DNA of 64,000 nt, from NCBI GenBank assembly GCA_947034885.2, contig OX344749.2, forward strand, positions 560,501 through 624,500, read 5' to 3'. The translations under genes and the position numbers were made by a program. Shown in pieces: positions 34,030 through 47,989 of this stretch. The notes beneath the pieces are model-generated. The model was not told where the DNA came from and made no database searches. It worked only from the letters and a program-made list of their open reading frames with translations. This DNA is from Thuidium tamariscinum (Eukaryota > Streptophyta > Bryopsida > Hypnales > Thuidiaceae). Each line of letters begins with the position of its first letter. The stretch's first letter is position 1.

Positions 34030-34960
34030 GATGTGCAATTTCCACTTTCTTCCTTAACCCCTAAAGTTCTTTGACTATACTTCCACCAAAAATGCTCCAA
34101 AATTAACATTTCTAAAACAAGTATTAAGGTGTAGAAAATTCAAAAAAATTTAGTATGTGGATTGCAAGATATTAGTATTTGAACTAACCAAGATCTTTTT
34201 TTGGCACATCAAAGAATCAAGCAACTCCACTTTACAACCTCACATTTGTACAAAAAAATGTTCATGTTATTGTTGCTTCTTTGGATTCATTCTTCACATC
34301 AAGTTGCCTACATGTATAAAAAAGTTTCAAATCATTTTGAATTGTACAACAAATAGTAAAAAAAATAGTAAATAGAAAGAAGTAGAAAATGATTGAAAAT
34401 ACCTAATTGCAAATAATTTAGTTATGAAAATGTCAATCTAGTGGTTGCAATATTGTAATAAATAATATACATACAGTGTTTTGTTTTGTTTTTCAAAAAT
34501 ATTGAAAATTGAGTTAAATAAAGGACTTCAAAGTTTATTTTGGAGTAAAGAATCCATAACTAACCACAAACTAAAAGTCCTCATAACTATCATTTCATTA
34601 GTCAAAATGGAATGATTCAAAACTTTCTACATATAAATAAATTTAAAAAATAAATTTAAAATTATTATTTCTAAAAAAAGTGATTTTTTCAAATCTACCC
34701 AAAATATCCAAGTTGAGAAAAAAAAGGTACATATCATATAATGACTTTTTAATCATGTAGTCAAAAGTTATAAAAATTGTTGGGCCTTATAAACATTCCT
34801 AGTTCACATGTTGTGTAGAAATTTCAAAGATAAATGATAAATTATCCGTTTGTAATGAGTTGCCCCAAAATTCTATGTTGCCAATAAACACAAAGTGGTC
34901 TCTTACCTACTTTGGATGTAATTGTCTTGAGGTGTTTATTTCATTAAAGAATTTAGCCTA
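34030..34960 (+). repeat. Dispersed AT-rich repeat W, copy 1
   Basis: It is collinear, with moderate divergence, with 53440-54600. Shared blocks include TTTGGATTCATTCTTCA, ATATTGAAAATTGAGTT and TAGTCAAAAGTTAT. Copy 2 contains an ATTAG-ended MITE that this copy lacks. No coding capacity or clear ends. Confidence 0.6.
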
Positions 34961-35865
34961 GAAAAAGTCTTTTTTCACAAGATGTATATAATTAGAACAT
35001 AAGAGTGTAAGAAATTCTGGTGTTTAGTTTTAATATCCCTATTAACAATACTTAAAAAATTTGTAATTTATTTATGCAATGTTCAAATAATGCATATTCA
35101 AGTGCTTGAGATTCATTTTTCACTTACAAATAAGACCAAATAAAAAGAATTTATATCCTATAATATGATAATTAGTAAGTTTCATTGCTATTAGTGTCAA
35201 TTACAAGTGCATTTACCTTGAAAGTGCCACTACTAGAGCAATGAATTGCCCTTTCATTTCAATTAATATGGTATTTTTAAGATATATTCACCTAAATTAG
35301 ATTTTAAACTCATAATTGCTTCCAAATTTGGATGAAAGTGTGCAAAAATGGATGTGATTTAATCATCATATTTTGTTCATTTGAAATCATCCAAATGTTA
35401 CTTTTTGGCTCAATAGTCCTTTACTCTTCAAGGTCTACACATCCAAAAGTTAATGAGCCTTGGTCAACATTGATTATAACTTTCATAATAAACATTTTAG
35501 ATATCGCAATTGTAAATTCCGTATGTTAGAATCCAAATTACATAATATTGTATGTAATTCTATAAAAAAACGTTGTTTATTTTTGTTGGTTAGGACATCT
35601 TGATTTGGGCAATCATTAGCACAATTGTGTTGATTTTATTTCAAGATTTGGTCCTATTTTTACTATTTAAAAATCCATCACATAAACCACCACATAGGCA
35701 AAATCTGCCATAAGCCAAGGCTAATACATTAGCAATCCACCATGTAGATAGGACTTTAAAATGTAATTGATATTTAATTTTTAAAAATCCAACACTTTAT
35801 TCAAAGTAATTCAATATGTAATTGACAATTGAACTTCTTGTGTTATTTACTTTTATATTAGCAAA
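34961..35865. other. AT-rich non-coding stretch
   Basis: Nothing supportable was found in either strand. Confidence 0.5.
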
Positions 35866-36370
35866 GAGTAGAAGAGAAGCTCTTTATACAATCGGAGTAG
35901 AAGTAGGTAGAACAAACCATATAGGATATGTAAATTAGAGTGACTAGGAGCTCAACAACTCATAATTACATCATGATTAGGATTTGTGCTTAAAATCGAA
36001 TTTCAAATTTCATTTAGGCAAAGTAGAATAAATTTTTTCAAAAACATTGAAACTTCAAAAAGTTAGGAAATCAAATCAAATTTCATCTTAAATTTATTTT
36101 TTGAAACTTTAAGCCTCCGATCAATAGTTATCCACAAATTTAGAGAAGTAATTCTAAATTGTCAAAGAAAGTGTTCCTTCCAACCCTTCTTTGAAATTTG
36201 TTCATAACTTTTGATTGGAGGCTTGAAATTCTAAATGGATTTTTGGAGATGAAATTTGGTTTGCTTTTTTTAATTTTTTTTAATTCAAATTTTTAAAAAA
36301 AAATTCTATTATGCCTAAACAAGGTTTGCAATTCCACTTCAAGTATATATAATAGATTGTTGGATTAACA
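35866..36370 (+). repeat. Foldback family Z, related partial copy
   Basis: AGTAGAAGAGAAGCTCTTTA, AGGTAGAACAAACCATATAG and ATAACTTTTGATTGGAGGCT match blocks of the complete foldback at 59880-61310 and a partial copy at 62385-62720. An internal hairpin is retained (TTTCATTTAGGCAAAGTAGA mirrored by TCTATTATGCCTAAACAA). No coding. Confidence 0.6.
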
Positions 36371-37100
36371 CATGAAATTCCATCTTTTTTTCAATCAACA
36401 CAAATCAATTCATCTTACCTTGATTAGGACCCTTTTTCTTATAGTGCAATTAATTGAAGTAGTGATAGCTAGTCTTTGTACTCTTAATTTTTCCTTGGTT
36501 TCTTAAATTGAATCTTGACATGTTTGCCCGGGGAGATTACTCATGGTTTTTAGAAAACTATGTGAGTTAAAATAGGGTTCATTTAATTCAAAGGGGATAA
36601 ATTTTATATAATATGTAGGGTTACTATAGGGTCCTTGAAATGCCACATATCCTATTATATATAAATTAGGCTATGTAAAAACATTATTTAGTAGAGTTTT
36701 TTATTAATAAATTAGCCTTTACAAATAGGGTCGATACAATTTTTTATGATACAATGTATATAAATGTAGACAGTTTTTTTAAGTGAATGATAAAACCTAC
36801 ACAATCTAGCAAATAATTGTAGCATGTACATACAAATCTTTCCATAAGTATGCCAACTATTTGAGATGTAAGAATCTACTATTTTAAGAGAAAAGAATTG
36901 AGCTATAAATTTAGAATGAGGTTGCACAATAGAGATTTGTATTCACTCAAATAACCCGTTAAGAAATTATTGTAGGGTTTGGATACCATTACTTTCATGT
37001 GGCTATGATTGTTGAGAACATTGGCTTTGTTGTCTCACACCATTGATTTAAAACTCTAACCATTGCAAATGGACAAAGAGAGAGACAAAGAATATATGGT
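36371..37100. other. AT-rich non-coding stretch
   Basis: No supported feature. Confidence 0.5.
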
Positions 37101-37105
37101 CTCTA

Positions 37106-37172
37106 TATTATAGTAGAAGTCATATATTATAGTAGAAGTCATATATTATAGTAGAAGTCATATTATAGTAGA
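37106..37172 (+). repeat. Tandem TATTATAGTAGAAGTCATA repeat and nearby (TA)n
   Basis: Four units of about 18-22 bp containing ATTATAGTAGAAGTC lie head to tail. A perfect (AT)n microsatellite of about 22 bp follows at about 37413-37434. Confidence 0.85.
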
Positions 37173-37439
37173 AGTCTACATTGTTTTTAGAATGTTAATT
37201 TCTCATGTTGGTGATGTTATATTTCTAGCATTAGTTTTTTTTTTAGTTTTAGCATCATAACTAAATTTAATATTTTTATGATGTTATTTGTTATTCACTA
37301 TTATATTAGGTTGTTTAGAATACATGGTATAGAATTTAGAAATATTTAAAACTAATATTGCATTTCACACTTTTATTTGTCATTTGAAATTGTACTACAA
37401 TATAAGTAGTGCATATATATATATATATATATATTAAAC

Positions 37440-38706
37440 ATGTAAGTTTTGTATTTACAATAGCTCAACTATAAAAACAACATGAAGGAATTTATAAAAA
37501 AATCATAGGATATTAACAATATGCCTTTGGTATCTTTATATGTAAAAATACAATCATCTTAATTACTACAATGAAGGTAAATAGCCCCATGTTAAATATC
37601 TTATTCCCCTACGTGTATACTTAAATTTACAAGGACTAATCTCCCTGGGCATGTTTGTTAACCATACACTTGACCAAACTTTGAATGTGTGCAATCAACG
37701 TACATCTTTTTATAGTCAAGATCAACATAAAAGCTTGTTGTTCATTTTGAGGCATCTATATTACCAAAGAAGTCCTTATGTATCTATGATTCTACATAGG
37801 TTGTAATCAAAACAGTACTACTCTCATACTATGTCTTTCGAAATAACAAAACCAAATTTCAAAATTATGGAACCCTAAAAACTTTGAAACACTTCACTAC
37901 TAAAAAGATTAATCCTAGAGTTTCAAGATTGTAAAACTCAAAGCTTTGAATATATGCAAGAATTGGAAGCCTTAGAGCTTTGGAAATCTAAAAGTCTTGA
38001 GCAATTCATATTAAAGCTTAAGAAACTTTAAAGTCTAGAAACATGTAGTAGTTCAATCATGGTGCAATGTTCAATCTTGAAATCTTATTGAAGGAAAATT
38101 GAAATATCAATTAGCATCCAACTAGCTACTTATTATTAAAATTAATGTAAAAATCTAAATAAAATTTGAAGTAAAATCTACATTTTTGTTGTTCAAAAAT
38201 GTAGTAAGGTAGTGTAAGTTTAAAAATAGACAAAAGAAACCACATCCTACACTTTGAATTGTAAAAACATACTTTGAAAGTTATTATAATTGGATATGAG
38301 GTTCTAAAGTAAAAAAAACATTTTATTTTTATCAAATACCAAGCTAAGAGCAAGGTTTGGTAAGTATACACGTTTCTTAAAAACAACATTTTATACATTT
38401 TAACGTATTTTATACATTTCAAATTGATTCAATTCTCATGCCTCATGCCAATGACACTATTTTGCATTGATTTAGGAATCATACAAATTTGAAAGGCACA
38501 CTATTATAGAAAGTTCATCGTAACTATTTGAGATAAAACCAAAACAATGTGATCTTCACTATTTTTATTTTACTCCAAAGAATGTACTAATATCCAAATA
38601 TGCACACTAACTAAATCAATTTCATCCTGAATTAGTGTAAGAGGTCTCACACTATTCAAACACTTGCTCAAATTGAATTAATTTGAATATCATAAAAATG
38701 AAGTGT
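37440..38706. other. AT-rich non-coding stretch
   Basis: Open frames here (for example 38126-38422, minus) have low-complexity Phe/Tyr/Lys translations and no motif. No repeats paired within the window. Confidence 0.5.
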
Positions 38707-38710
38707 TTAA

Positions 38711-39286
38711 CCCTTTAAGGACCGGTCGACCACTTTTGGGTTGATTTTTGCACTTTTTGTCTATTATTAATTATAAAACATCTCATTTCTAAAAACTTAG
38801 AGAACAATGCAAATAGAGTGTCTTTGTGTGCTTCTAACAAAGCCATTTTAAAGGAAATGCATGCAAAAATGCATTAGCTATGCTTGTCCGAACTTAAATT
38901 GCTTGGCCCTTCATATGTGAAATATTGCAAAAAAATATATAATGAATATAAGAGATGACTACTTATATGTGTGAAAGAACTAATTGGAAGGTTTAGGATC
39001 AATTTTTGGAGCATTTAGTGAAATTTATGCCCAATTGTGGCAAACCCTATTTAGCACCATTGCCAGAGGCTATATGTAACACATTAATCTTTGAAAATTA
39101 ATTACAAAGATGTGAACCGTTGGATTGCTTCCATTTTTTTGTTTTATTCAAGGATTTGTCCTATAGAACCAATTCATACAATTTGATGTAGAATTACATT
39201 AATAGAATGGTCGCAAAACAGGATTTTTTAAGAATTGTGTAAAAAAATTGTGCCCACCCCCCAAATCAACCACGGTCCTTAAAGGG
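38711..39286. mobile_element. 576-bp CCCTTTAAGGACCG element, perfect TTAA flanks (piggyBac-like)
   Basis: The ends are CCCTTTAAGGACCG and its exact inverse CGGTCCTTAAAGGG, a 14-bp perfect terminal inverted repeat. TTAA lies immediately outside both ends (38707-38710 and 39287-39290). The subterminal sequence is also partly mirrored (GTTGATTT). There is no transposase. TTAA target duplication plus 5'-CCC ends is the established hallmark of the piggyBac superfamily; membership is inferred from structure only. Confidence 0.8.
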
Positions 39287-39299
39287 TTAAGCAAAGCTA

Positions 39300-42200
39300 A
39301 AAATAAAAACTTTGCTTTAAATACTAACTTTCAAAATACATTTCTATCATTTAGAAATGTAAGATATAATTCCTTTGTTCCTCATTGTGAAGTTTTGGTA
39401 ATTATATTTTCTATTACCACATTCACTCTTATTTCCTAAAACATTGACTCAAGTGGGTAACTCTTTGTATATTTTGTGCACCACATGTGGCAAGGGGTTA
39501 TTTTTTGGAGGGCTATTTACCTTCGGGGCCAAATTAGAAGCCTCCATATAATTAGTTAATTTTGAAAAATGACTTATATTATGCACTTGTATCATTACTT
39601 CTACAAAATAGGTCACTGCAATTTTTTGTAGGCTAATTTCTTTATAAAGGAAAAAAAGGTAAGTAAAAAATAAAATAAAAGTAAACTTTCTACAAAAAGA
39701 ATTCTCCCACCCCCACCCCCAAAAAACACCAAAATGAAACCTATTTTGTTGTCTTTAGGGTGAATGTGCAATCAATGTTTACAATTGTTATGTTTAGGGT
39801 AATAAAATAGTGGAAATTTCATAATTCCAATATACCATCTTAGTGTGCATTATCTGCTTCTTTTCAAACAACACAACATGGTTTTACAACATCAAACCGT
39901 ATACCAAATGCAATTGAAATCACACCTTAAAATTCAATCACAATTAAGAACATCCCAACATAAACTAGTCATTTGTTTGTATTCGATAGTAGAGAAAAAT
40001 GGAAATAAACCAAGAAAATACATTTTGCAAAGACTAGAAGCAAAAAAATATGGAACTCAAAACAACTTTCTAAACAATCCCACTATGACAAGACACTCAA
40101 ATAAGAAGGAAATTATCTTTGCATGAACGTATGTCTTCTATATTCCAAAATATATGAGATTGGTAACCTAAAAGAACCCATCTATTATGAAATAGAAGTG
40201 TGCCTAAACATTCAAGAAACTCAAAATTTCTCAAATTACAAGGTTGTTCTTCAAAAATTCAAAAGAAAATTCGTTGGAAATCAAATGAACTTCAAATGAT
40301 ACCACCATGAAATTGAAAACCAAAATTTCAAAGAATTAGGATTGAACCTTTCATTTGCATCTATTGGAAAGGTTCTGCACAGAAAGAATTGAAAAGCAAT
40401 GCCAACAAGTATAGCACTTCAAAATTGTATTCTACGTTCAAAATTGTATTCTACGTTCAAACTACTACAAGTTCAGGAAACAACTCCCTACATAAACGTG
40501 AAACTCATACTGGATTTAGGGTTTAAAACAGGAAATAGAAGCTCAATATGAAACACCCTAGCATTCACTAGTGAAGTTTCAAAAACCACAAAGTAATGTT
40601 GAAAAAGTACTCAAAATGTGCATCAATGTTCAATTGTGTTTACAAACACCTCCAAAGTCTCAAATTGATACCCTATACAGCTACTAGAATTTCCTAAAAT
40701 TTAATTGCCTCATCACCTACGAGCAAGGGTAAGCCAAATTGTAGAGTTGGATGCATTCACCGCACCACAAGACATGTCAAACTCCTGCATCCATCTCGTC
40801 TTTAAACAATGGTACAACTCAATCAACTCAATTCACAAAATTGGGATAGTTGAAGGCAAAATGTAATGGTGGTTTCCAACACCCAAGAACATTGCAACAA
40901 AGCTAGGTTTTCCTCAAATTAGTGAAAGAAGTCTAGGTCTTTAAACCCTAAACTACTCCAACACTATTTTTTCCTCCAAACGAATTAGAAGCAAAACATA
41001 GGTTTTGTCCTAAAACAACTTTAACCTATTGTAGAATGTGGAGACCATAGATTCATACTCCATAGCCCATAGCTTCACTTGAATTGCCATCACTTGCTAA
41101 CCCTAAATCCTATTAGAAAACCAAGCTGAACATGCATGTAAGCATATTCTAATGAATTGAATCCTAAACTATGAATTAAAATGATGCAATTGATGAAAAC
41201 ACACAATGGAATTAGGTGCAGAGGTTACCCGAAGCCACAATAGAATCCCAATTGTTTTCAATCTTAACAGCAATAGATTCCGAAAGTAACCCCCAAAAAT
41301 CGTTGCATGCACAAGCAGCTATGGCAAAATATGCTTCATCTAGGCAGTACCAAATCTCTTCAAATAGAATAATTCAAAATTTCCAAAGATACCCTCAAAC
41401 CCTAAGCTCGTAGCCCCCTCCCCGAAACTACTTTGGACTTCAAAATCATGACCATAGTTGAAAATCAATTCCAAATAGTCATTATCAAATTTTTTATTAG
41501 TTACATGTAGTTGCAAAGCGATGTAGTAATACAAAATTCAGTAAGTGTAAGATGGTATTTTAGAATAATCATTAAAAAAATTGCATTAAAAAATAAAATT
41601 ATATATATAATAATATTAAATTCAAAATATTAGACATAATTAATTTTAATTATATATTTTAAAATTATCCAAATTTAAAGTTTTTTGGTAATTTAATCAA
41701 CATTAAAAAATAATATTATCAATTTAGAAAGAAAAAAAACCTTTTACTATAAAAATTAATTCATTTTCTTGATTCTTTCATTTTAGATTATTATTTTTTT
41801 TTTATGTATTTATTATGCCAAGTGTGTTGATATTGTTTATATAATGTTATAGTATTCAAGATCTAATGTATAATAGTCATAACACACTCAGATAGTTCAA
41901 ATCAATTGTAAAACTTCAAAATCATAGTACTTCAATTGTATGGCACCAAAGTTATGTGGCTTCAATTGTATGACATCAAGTCCATTTACTTAAAAGAGCA
42001 TTTTGCATCTTATATCTAAAAGGGGTTATGTGGTTCCTTGAAAATTAACAAATGGATCCTACGTACATCAATGGAATAAACAACTTCAACCTAAAATCAT
42101 CTCTAGAATAAACCAAATATAAAAATAGACAACAAAATAATGATAGAATTTATAAATAGACAAGTAAACAAACTTGGAAACAAAATAATTAATACAAAGA

Positions 42201-42375
42201 TATTAGTTAATACAAAATTTAAAAAATATTATATATTTAAAATTTTGAAATTATAAAATATTAAGAATCATTATATAATCAAATATATAATTTTTTAATT
42301 TAAAAAATAATAATTTATTGTTGCAAATTTCCAAAATTGCTACAAACATGAGATCCAAAATGGTACAAGTATCCC
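39300..42375. other. AT-rich non-coding stretch
   Basis: No gene found. The 20-bp unit AAAATTGTATTCTACGTTCA is duplicated in tandem near 40421-40460. The part from 41540 to 42360 is extremely A/T-rich. Confidence 0.5.
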
Positions 42376-42379
42376 TACA

Positions 42380-43370
42380 ATACCTCTAGATGGTTTAAAA
42401 AGCATAGATATCTAAACTTAGAGTGCCATCCAATCTATACATTAAGACTATATGTATGCAGGTGTTTAGATAGTCTACAAAATACAAATATTAGTATGCC
42501 CCAACAATCAATGTAGATATCAAAGTGTAGTATACCACAACATCTACACTTTCAACTAACATGCTATGCTTTAGAACCACCTATAGGTGATATTCAATGC
42601 ACATGTAAAAATTAATATCCTACATCATCTACACTTTACTACCATCAACAAGTGATATTCAATGCACATGTCGGAACTTGTTGTGCCACAACATTCCTAC
42701 TTTAAGACTATTTGTAGGTAAATAATGTTGGAATTCAATGTACTGCAACATTCATACTTTTAAAACCATCTATAGGTGACATTAAGTGGTGAAGTGAAAT
42801 TGAGTGCATTACAACATCCTTAGTTTGAGACCATCTGCAAGAAACATCTATCAAATGCAATTGTCAAAAATGCTTATCTTTGAGTTCAATGTGCTACACC
42901 ATCTATATTTAAAATCTTCTATAGGTGACATCTATTAGATTGTGATGCAAATGTTAGAAATGTAGATGTTCGAATTAGATGTACAACAACATCTATAATT
43001 TAAGACCATCTATAGAAACATCTATTGATGCAATCGTCAAAAATACACATCTCAAAGTTCAATGTGCTATCTATACTAGAACATCCATAATTGAAAACCA
43101 TTTGTAGGTGAAAGATGTCACAATTTGAAGCAAGGTGTCAAAACTCAAAAGTGCAACAATAGATGCTAGAATTAATTGTATTACAACATTCATAATTTGA
43201 GACCATTTGTAGATGAAAAATGTTACAATTTTATGCAAGGTATTAAAAGTGTTAAGACGTCAAAATTACCTACAAGATAATTTATATGTGACAAATGTCA
43301 AAATTAGTGTGCTACAATATCTGTACTTCAAAATCATCAATAGGTGACCAGATGGTCTAAAAAGGACAAA
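42380..43370 (+). repeat. Decayed satellite array with ACAACATCTATACTTTAAGAC core
   Basis: About nine diverged copies of a core resembling GCTACAACATCTATACTTTA followed by AGACCATCTATAGGTGACAT occur near 42537, 42680, 42743, 42808, 42890, 42985, 43080, 43170 and 43305. Spacing ranges from about 63 to 143 bp. This looks like an old tandem array eroded by indels. It ends about 500 bp before the 3' flank of pyrophosphatase copy 2. Confidence 0.65.
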
Positions 43371-43844
43371 TGTCAATGTGCCATGACATTCACTCAACAC
43401 ACTTGTTCATGGATGAACTCAAATTTGTTCTAAGAAAAATAAGGTCCAACTATTATACCTCTTGAATCATACCAGTAATGATACTTGATTCTCAACCACA
43501 AAAGTAAGATGTAAAACAGATAAGATTTCGTTGAAGCGTTAAAAACTGTACTCAAATATGCACAATACAGTAAAAGTCGAAAAACACACTTTCACCAGAT
43601 CAAAAGAAAAACAACCTGTAAGACATCCAATTAACTCTGAGAATAACTACAGTACAAAATATATCCACTAGAAATCTGAGATCAAGTGCACAGAAATAAA
43701 CATTAAAACGATGACGAGCTGCTGCACCAATGCACCCAAAACGGGATTCCAGGATGCAAATCTGCTCCACACCTTACTTGCCCAATCAACCTACCTCAAG
43801 AATCCATCACATTCGGAAATTTTAAAAAAAACCCACCGGTACAG

Positions 43845-44183
43845 CTAAACATGAGGAAGACAACACGCAGGGTCGGCAGTAAACGGATCCATTCATTAAA
43901 AGAAGTCGGAACATCATGCGCAATGCCATGCTAGTGGGGCTCTACTTCCCACTGGAATAAGAATATGACCGTGTTAACTAAAACACGCTCGAAAAAACTA
44001 AGCTCTCTATAACTACGCTCCAAAGGAAGGCTCACTCCACTATCCCCAAAACAAACATGTTCCGAACACTTCCGCTACAAAAAACTAGCGACCTTCCACA
44101 TCTCCCAGACTCTCTCTCTCCCAAACCAAAAGCGCATCCGAAGTCCACAGGCGAACACGAACATCCAAACGCATGCCACGCGT
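43845..44183 (-). other. Duplicated 3' flank of pyrophosphatase copy 2
   Basis: Inverted counterpart of 10663-11000: CATGCTAGTGGGGCTC, ATCCCCAAAACAAAC-like and AGCGACCTTCCACAT blocks are shared. It marks the inner edge of the duplicated unit on this side. Confidence 0.6.
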
Positions 44184-47100
44184 CTACGTCCAGATGCGGA
44201 ACAACCAGCCTCCATTCGCGGCGAAGAACGGCGCGAACACAAGAGACTCCACGGCCATCAGCTTGATCAAAATGTTCAGAGAAGGACCCGACGTGTCCTT
44301 CAAAGGGTCTCCAACGGTGTCTCCGATCACAGCAGCCTTGTGCGAATCGGAACCCTTCGGACCCAACGACTTCGCATGCTCGGAACGTCCAGCCTGCAAC
44401 ACACACGAAAAACACCATCAGAAATCCGCACTCCAAATCGACCTGCCAACAAAAATCTCAACCCCAACCACAAGAAATACCCTCACCTCAATGTACTTCT
44501 TCGCGTTATCCCAGGCACCTCCCGTGTTGGACGCAGAGATGGCGATCTGAAAAAAACAAAATCCACAGGTCAAACCACGAAACCGTCCAAACATACACCC
44601 ATCCATGGGGATAGAAAGAAGCAAAACAAAAAAGACAAAGCCACGCCCACGCTTCGATCCCCAGAGCCCGGAAACCCGAAAAAAATCCACAAAAAAGTCC
44701 AGTACCTGCACCCCGGAAACCAAAGCCCCGGCCAAAAGACCCGCCAGCGTCTCCACGCCGAACAACGTGCCCACGATCAAAGGCGTCAGCATCACCAGAG
44801 CGCCGGGAGGAATCATCTCCTTGATCGAAGCGTCCGTCGAGATCTGCACGCAACGCTTGTAGTCGGGCTTCGTCGTGCCCTCCATCAAACCTGGGATCGT
44901 GCGGAACTGACGACGCACCTCCTCAACCATCGCCAAAGCCGCCTTGCCCACGCTCTTCATCGTCATCGCAGAAAACCAATACGGCAACATGGCGCCCACC
45001 AGCAAACCCACGAACTCCTTCGGCTGGATCACGTCCACGCTCGCGATGCCGGCACGACTCACGTACGCTCCGAACAACGCCAGGGAAACAAGAGCAGCGG
45101 ATCCAATCGCGAAGCCCTGAAAAACCCACACCTCATGTTTCAAAGCCGATAAAACATAGCTTCCAATCCACAACTGTCAACCGGTTCCCCATAGAAACAC
45201 CGACAGAGATACCCACAACTGTAGGACATCCGAAGAGCTCATAGCCTCACCCTTGCAGACAATGTAGTTACCAAACGCACAAATGCATAGAGACAACAAA
45301 AGCACCTTGCCAATGGCGGCGGTCGTGTTGCCGGCGGCGTCAAGGGCGTCCGTCCTCTCGCGAACCTCGTGGCTCATACCAGCCATCTCCGCAATACCGC
45401 CGGCGTTGTCGCTGATCGGACCGTACGCATCGATGGCCAAGCCAGTCGCCAACGTGCTCAGCATGCCCAAAGCAGCCACGGCGATGCCGTACATCGCAGC
45501 CAAACTGTAACTCAAGTAGATGGCGCCCGCGATGGCGAACACAGGGATGATCACAGACTTGTAACCCAAAGCGAGACCGAAGATGATGTTCGTGGCGGCT
45601 CCAGTCCGGCAAGAATCAGCAACGTCTTGCACGGGCCTGAAACACAAACACAAATTCAGGCTTCCAAGCACAAGGATCCATCCAACGCACTCTTCACAGA
45701 AGCACTCGGTCAGCGACCAGAAAAAAATGCACGTCCACACACCCAGCCCACACAACAAACAACGTCCACTACACTCAGAGGCTTCCAAAAACGTACTGGT
45801 AGGCGTTGCTGGTGAAATACTCCGTCACAAACCCAATGATCAAACCGGCCCAAAGACCGGAACCCACGCAGAAAAATATGTGCCTGCACGTCCAAAAAAT
45901 CACACGTAAGGCTCGGAACATCACAGCACGAAATCAATGCAAAGCAACCACGCGGGCCAAAAAGAAACCACGAAACACTCGCACACCCAAACACCCAAAC
46001 ACTCAAATTTAACCTCCAGGGGAACACTTGCCGACTCACCAGTTCTTCACAACCTTCGGCAAGTGACCCACCACGTTGATGGTGAACGTTGCAGGCAACG
46101 CAAACCAAGACACCAAGAAGATGGCCACCGTCATGAAAATCGTAGAAATGATCAACTGACGCTTCAAAGTCGGCTCGATCTCCTTCACGTCCTTGATCGT
46201 GAAAACGTCCGTCGCGAACAAAGTCGTCAACAGGCACACCAAAATACCGGACGCGCTGATGATCAACGGGAAGCTCATGGCCACGAAGTTGCGGTCCGTG
46301 CCGAAAGAAGAAATCGAAGACACCACCAGAGCCGCGCAAGTCGACTCCGCAAAAGAACCGAACAGGTCCGCTCCCATACCTGCGATGTCGCCCACATTGT
46401 CGCCCACGTTGTCCGCAATCACCTGCACACGAACGCGACACTTCAGCAACGCGCACAACTACACAAATCCACGGTATCCTCGACCGTACAGACCTCGCAC
46501 ACCGATATAGCTCGGAACCAAACTTCCCGAGTTCATTATCGAGCCTTCAGCACACCCAAATGGCTTACCAGCAGAGATCACGCGTCTGAATGAATTGGTG
46601 TGCAGGAATAGCCAAGAACATCGAAACATCGCCGAAATCATGCAGGCAGGTGGGTCTCCAGACTGACATTCCCAGAAAATCAGAACCGAATCGGTTCTAT
46701 ATCTTCGAAAACCCAAACCGACCACATCCACTCGAACGTGTTCAGAAAATGGCACCCGAACAACGACACACAAACGCACAAACAACGGAGACGGGACAGA
46801 CACTTACAGCGGGGTTCCGCGGATCGTCCTCGGGGATGTTCTGCTCGATCTTACCCACCAAATCAGCGCCCACGTCCGCCGCCTTCGTGTAAATGCCGCC
46901 ACCCACGCGACCGAAAAGGGCCACGGAAGAACCGCCCAAACCGTAACCGGTGATGGCTTCGTACAGACCCACCCAGTCGTCGCCGAAGTACAGCTTGAAC
47001 GCCAAAATCGTCAAAAACAGAACAAGAAGACCGTTCGCCGCAAGCAAGAAACCCATCACCGAACCAGAACGGAACGCCACGATGAAAGCCTTCCCCACGC

Positions 47101-47989
47101 CGCGACGAGCCTCCAGGGTCGTCCTCGCGTTCGCGTAAGTTGCGATCTTCATGCCCAAGTAACCCGACAACGTCGACGTCAGGGCGCCCAAAATGAAAGC
47201 CACGGTGCTGAAAAATGCGTTCGCGATCGAAGACGGACATGACTGAGCCGGGTCGAAGTCGCACGGCTGACGGTCGAAGCTGAAGCCGCCCACGGAAGCC
47301 AAAAACACGAAGATGATCACAGAGAAGATGCCCATGAACACGCCCAGATACTGGTACTCCGTCGTCAAAAAAGACTCCGAACCTGAAACCACGGCATAGA
47401 ACCCTCTGTCATTCACACAAAACCCTCAAACACAGATTTAGTGAAGCTGATCTGGTGGATCCCGGAAATTGGTCGCGACAGGCACACGCAATACCCCCGA
47501 GATAAACACTCACAAGCTCCCAATCAAGCGAGCTCGGGCTCATAGACAAATTACACACACTCCGGTACTTCATCCTGAATAGGGCTGAGGGTTTAGCCCT
47601 GTCTGGAGCAAATTAAAACCTACGCACCGCTGGCGAAACCAAATGCAATCCCGCAACTCAAAACCAATCTCAGAATAACCCCAAGATCTGGAAGCAATCA
47701 CTCGCATTCGCACTCCACCACATCGGGAATGCAGGACCCGCACGCGCACACACACAAAGAGAGAGAGGGACGCACCCTCCGAGATGGCGGCCTGGATCTC
47801 GGCGCACTTGGACACGACGTCGGAGTCGTCAATGCCGTCCTCGTCCACGTGCCTGTACCCATTGTTGCTCTCGTGGCTTCCGCCCACCGTCACGCGCGAA
47901 ACGATGAACCACTGCGACAGCGCGAACAGAATGCCCACCACGCACGCCGAAGGCACGAAGGCCAGCACGAACACGACGCCCAGCACCAT
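44184..47989 (-). CDS. AVP1: Vacuolar-type H+-translocating inorganic pyrophosphatase (type I), copy 2
   Basis: This is the same enzyme as copy 1. Exons on the minus strand are 47989-47776, 47382-46808, 46422-46040, 45883-45797, 45636-45306, 45116-44706, 44546-44487 and 44393-44184. Every exon has exactly the length of its counterpart, giving 756 residues. All catalytic motifs are intact ([29 protein letters not shown]), including the Ala that marks K+-dependent type I enzymes. Differences from copy 1 are L46R, G60S, V328L, V384L and V754I. The first two fall in the variable loop after the first membrane helix, so equal function is likely. Exons are about 99% identical at DNA level (2 of 575 in exon 2, 5 of 383 in exon 3), while several introns are poorly alignable and differ in length. 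Both copies look functional. Confidence 0.97.
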
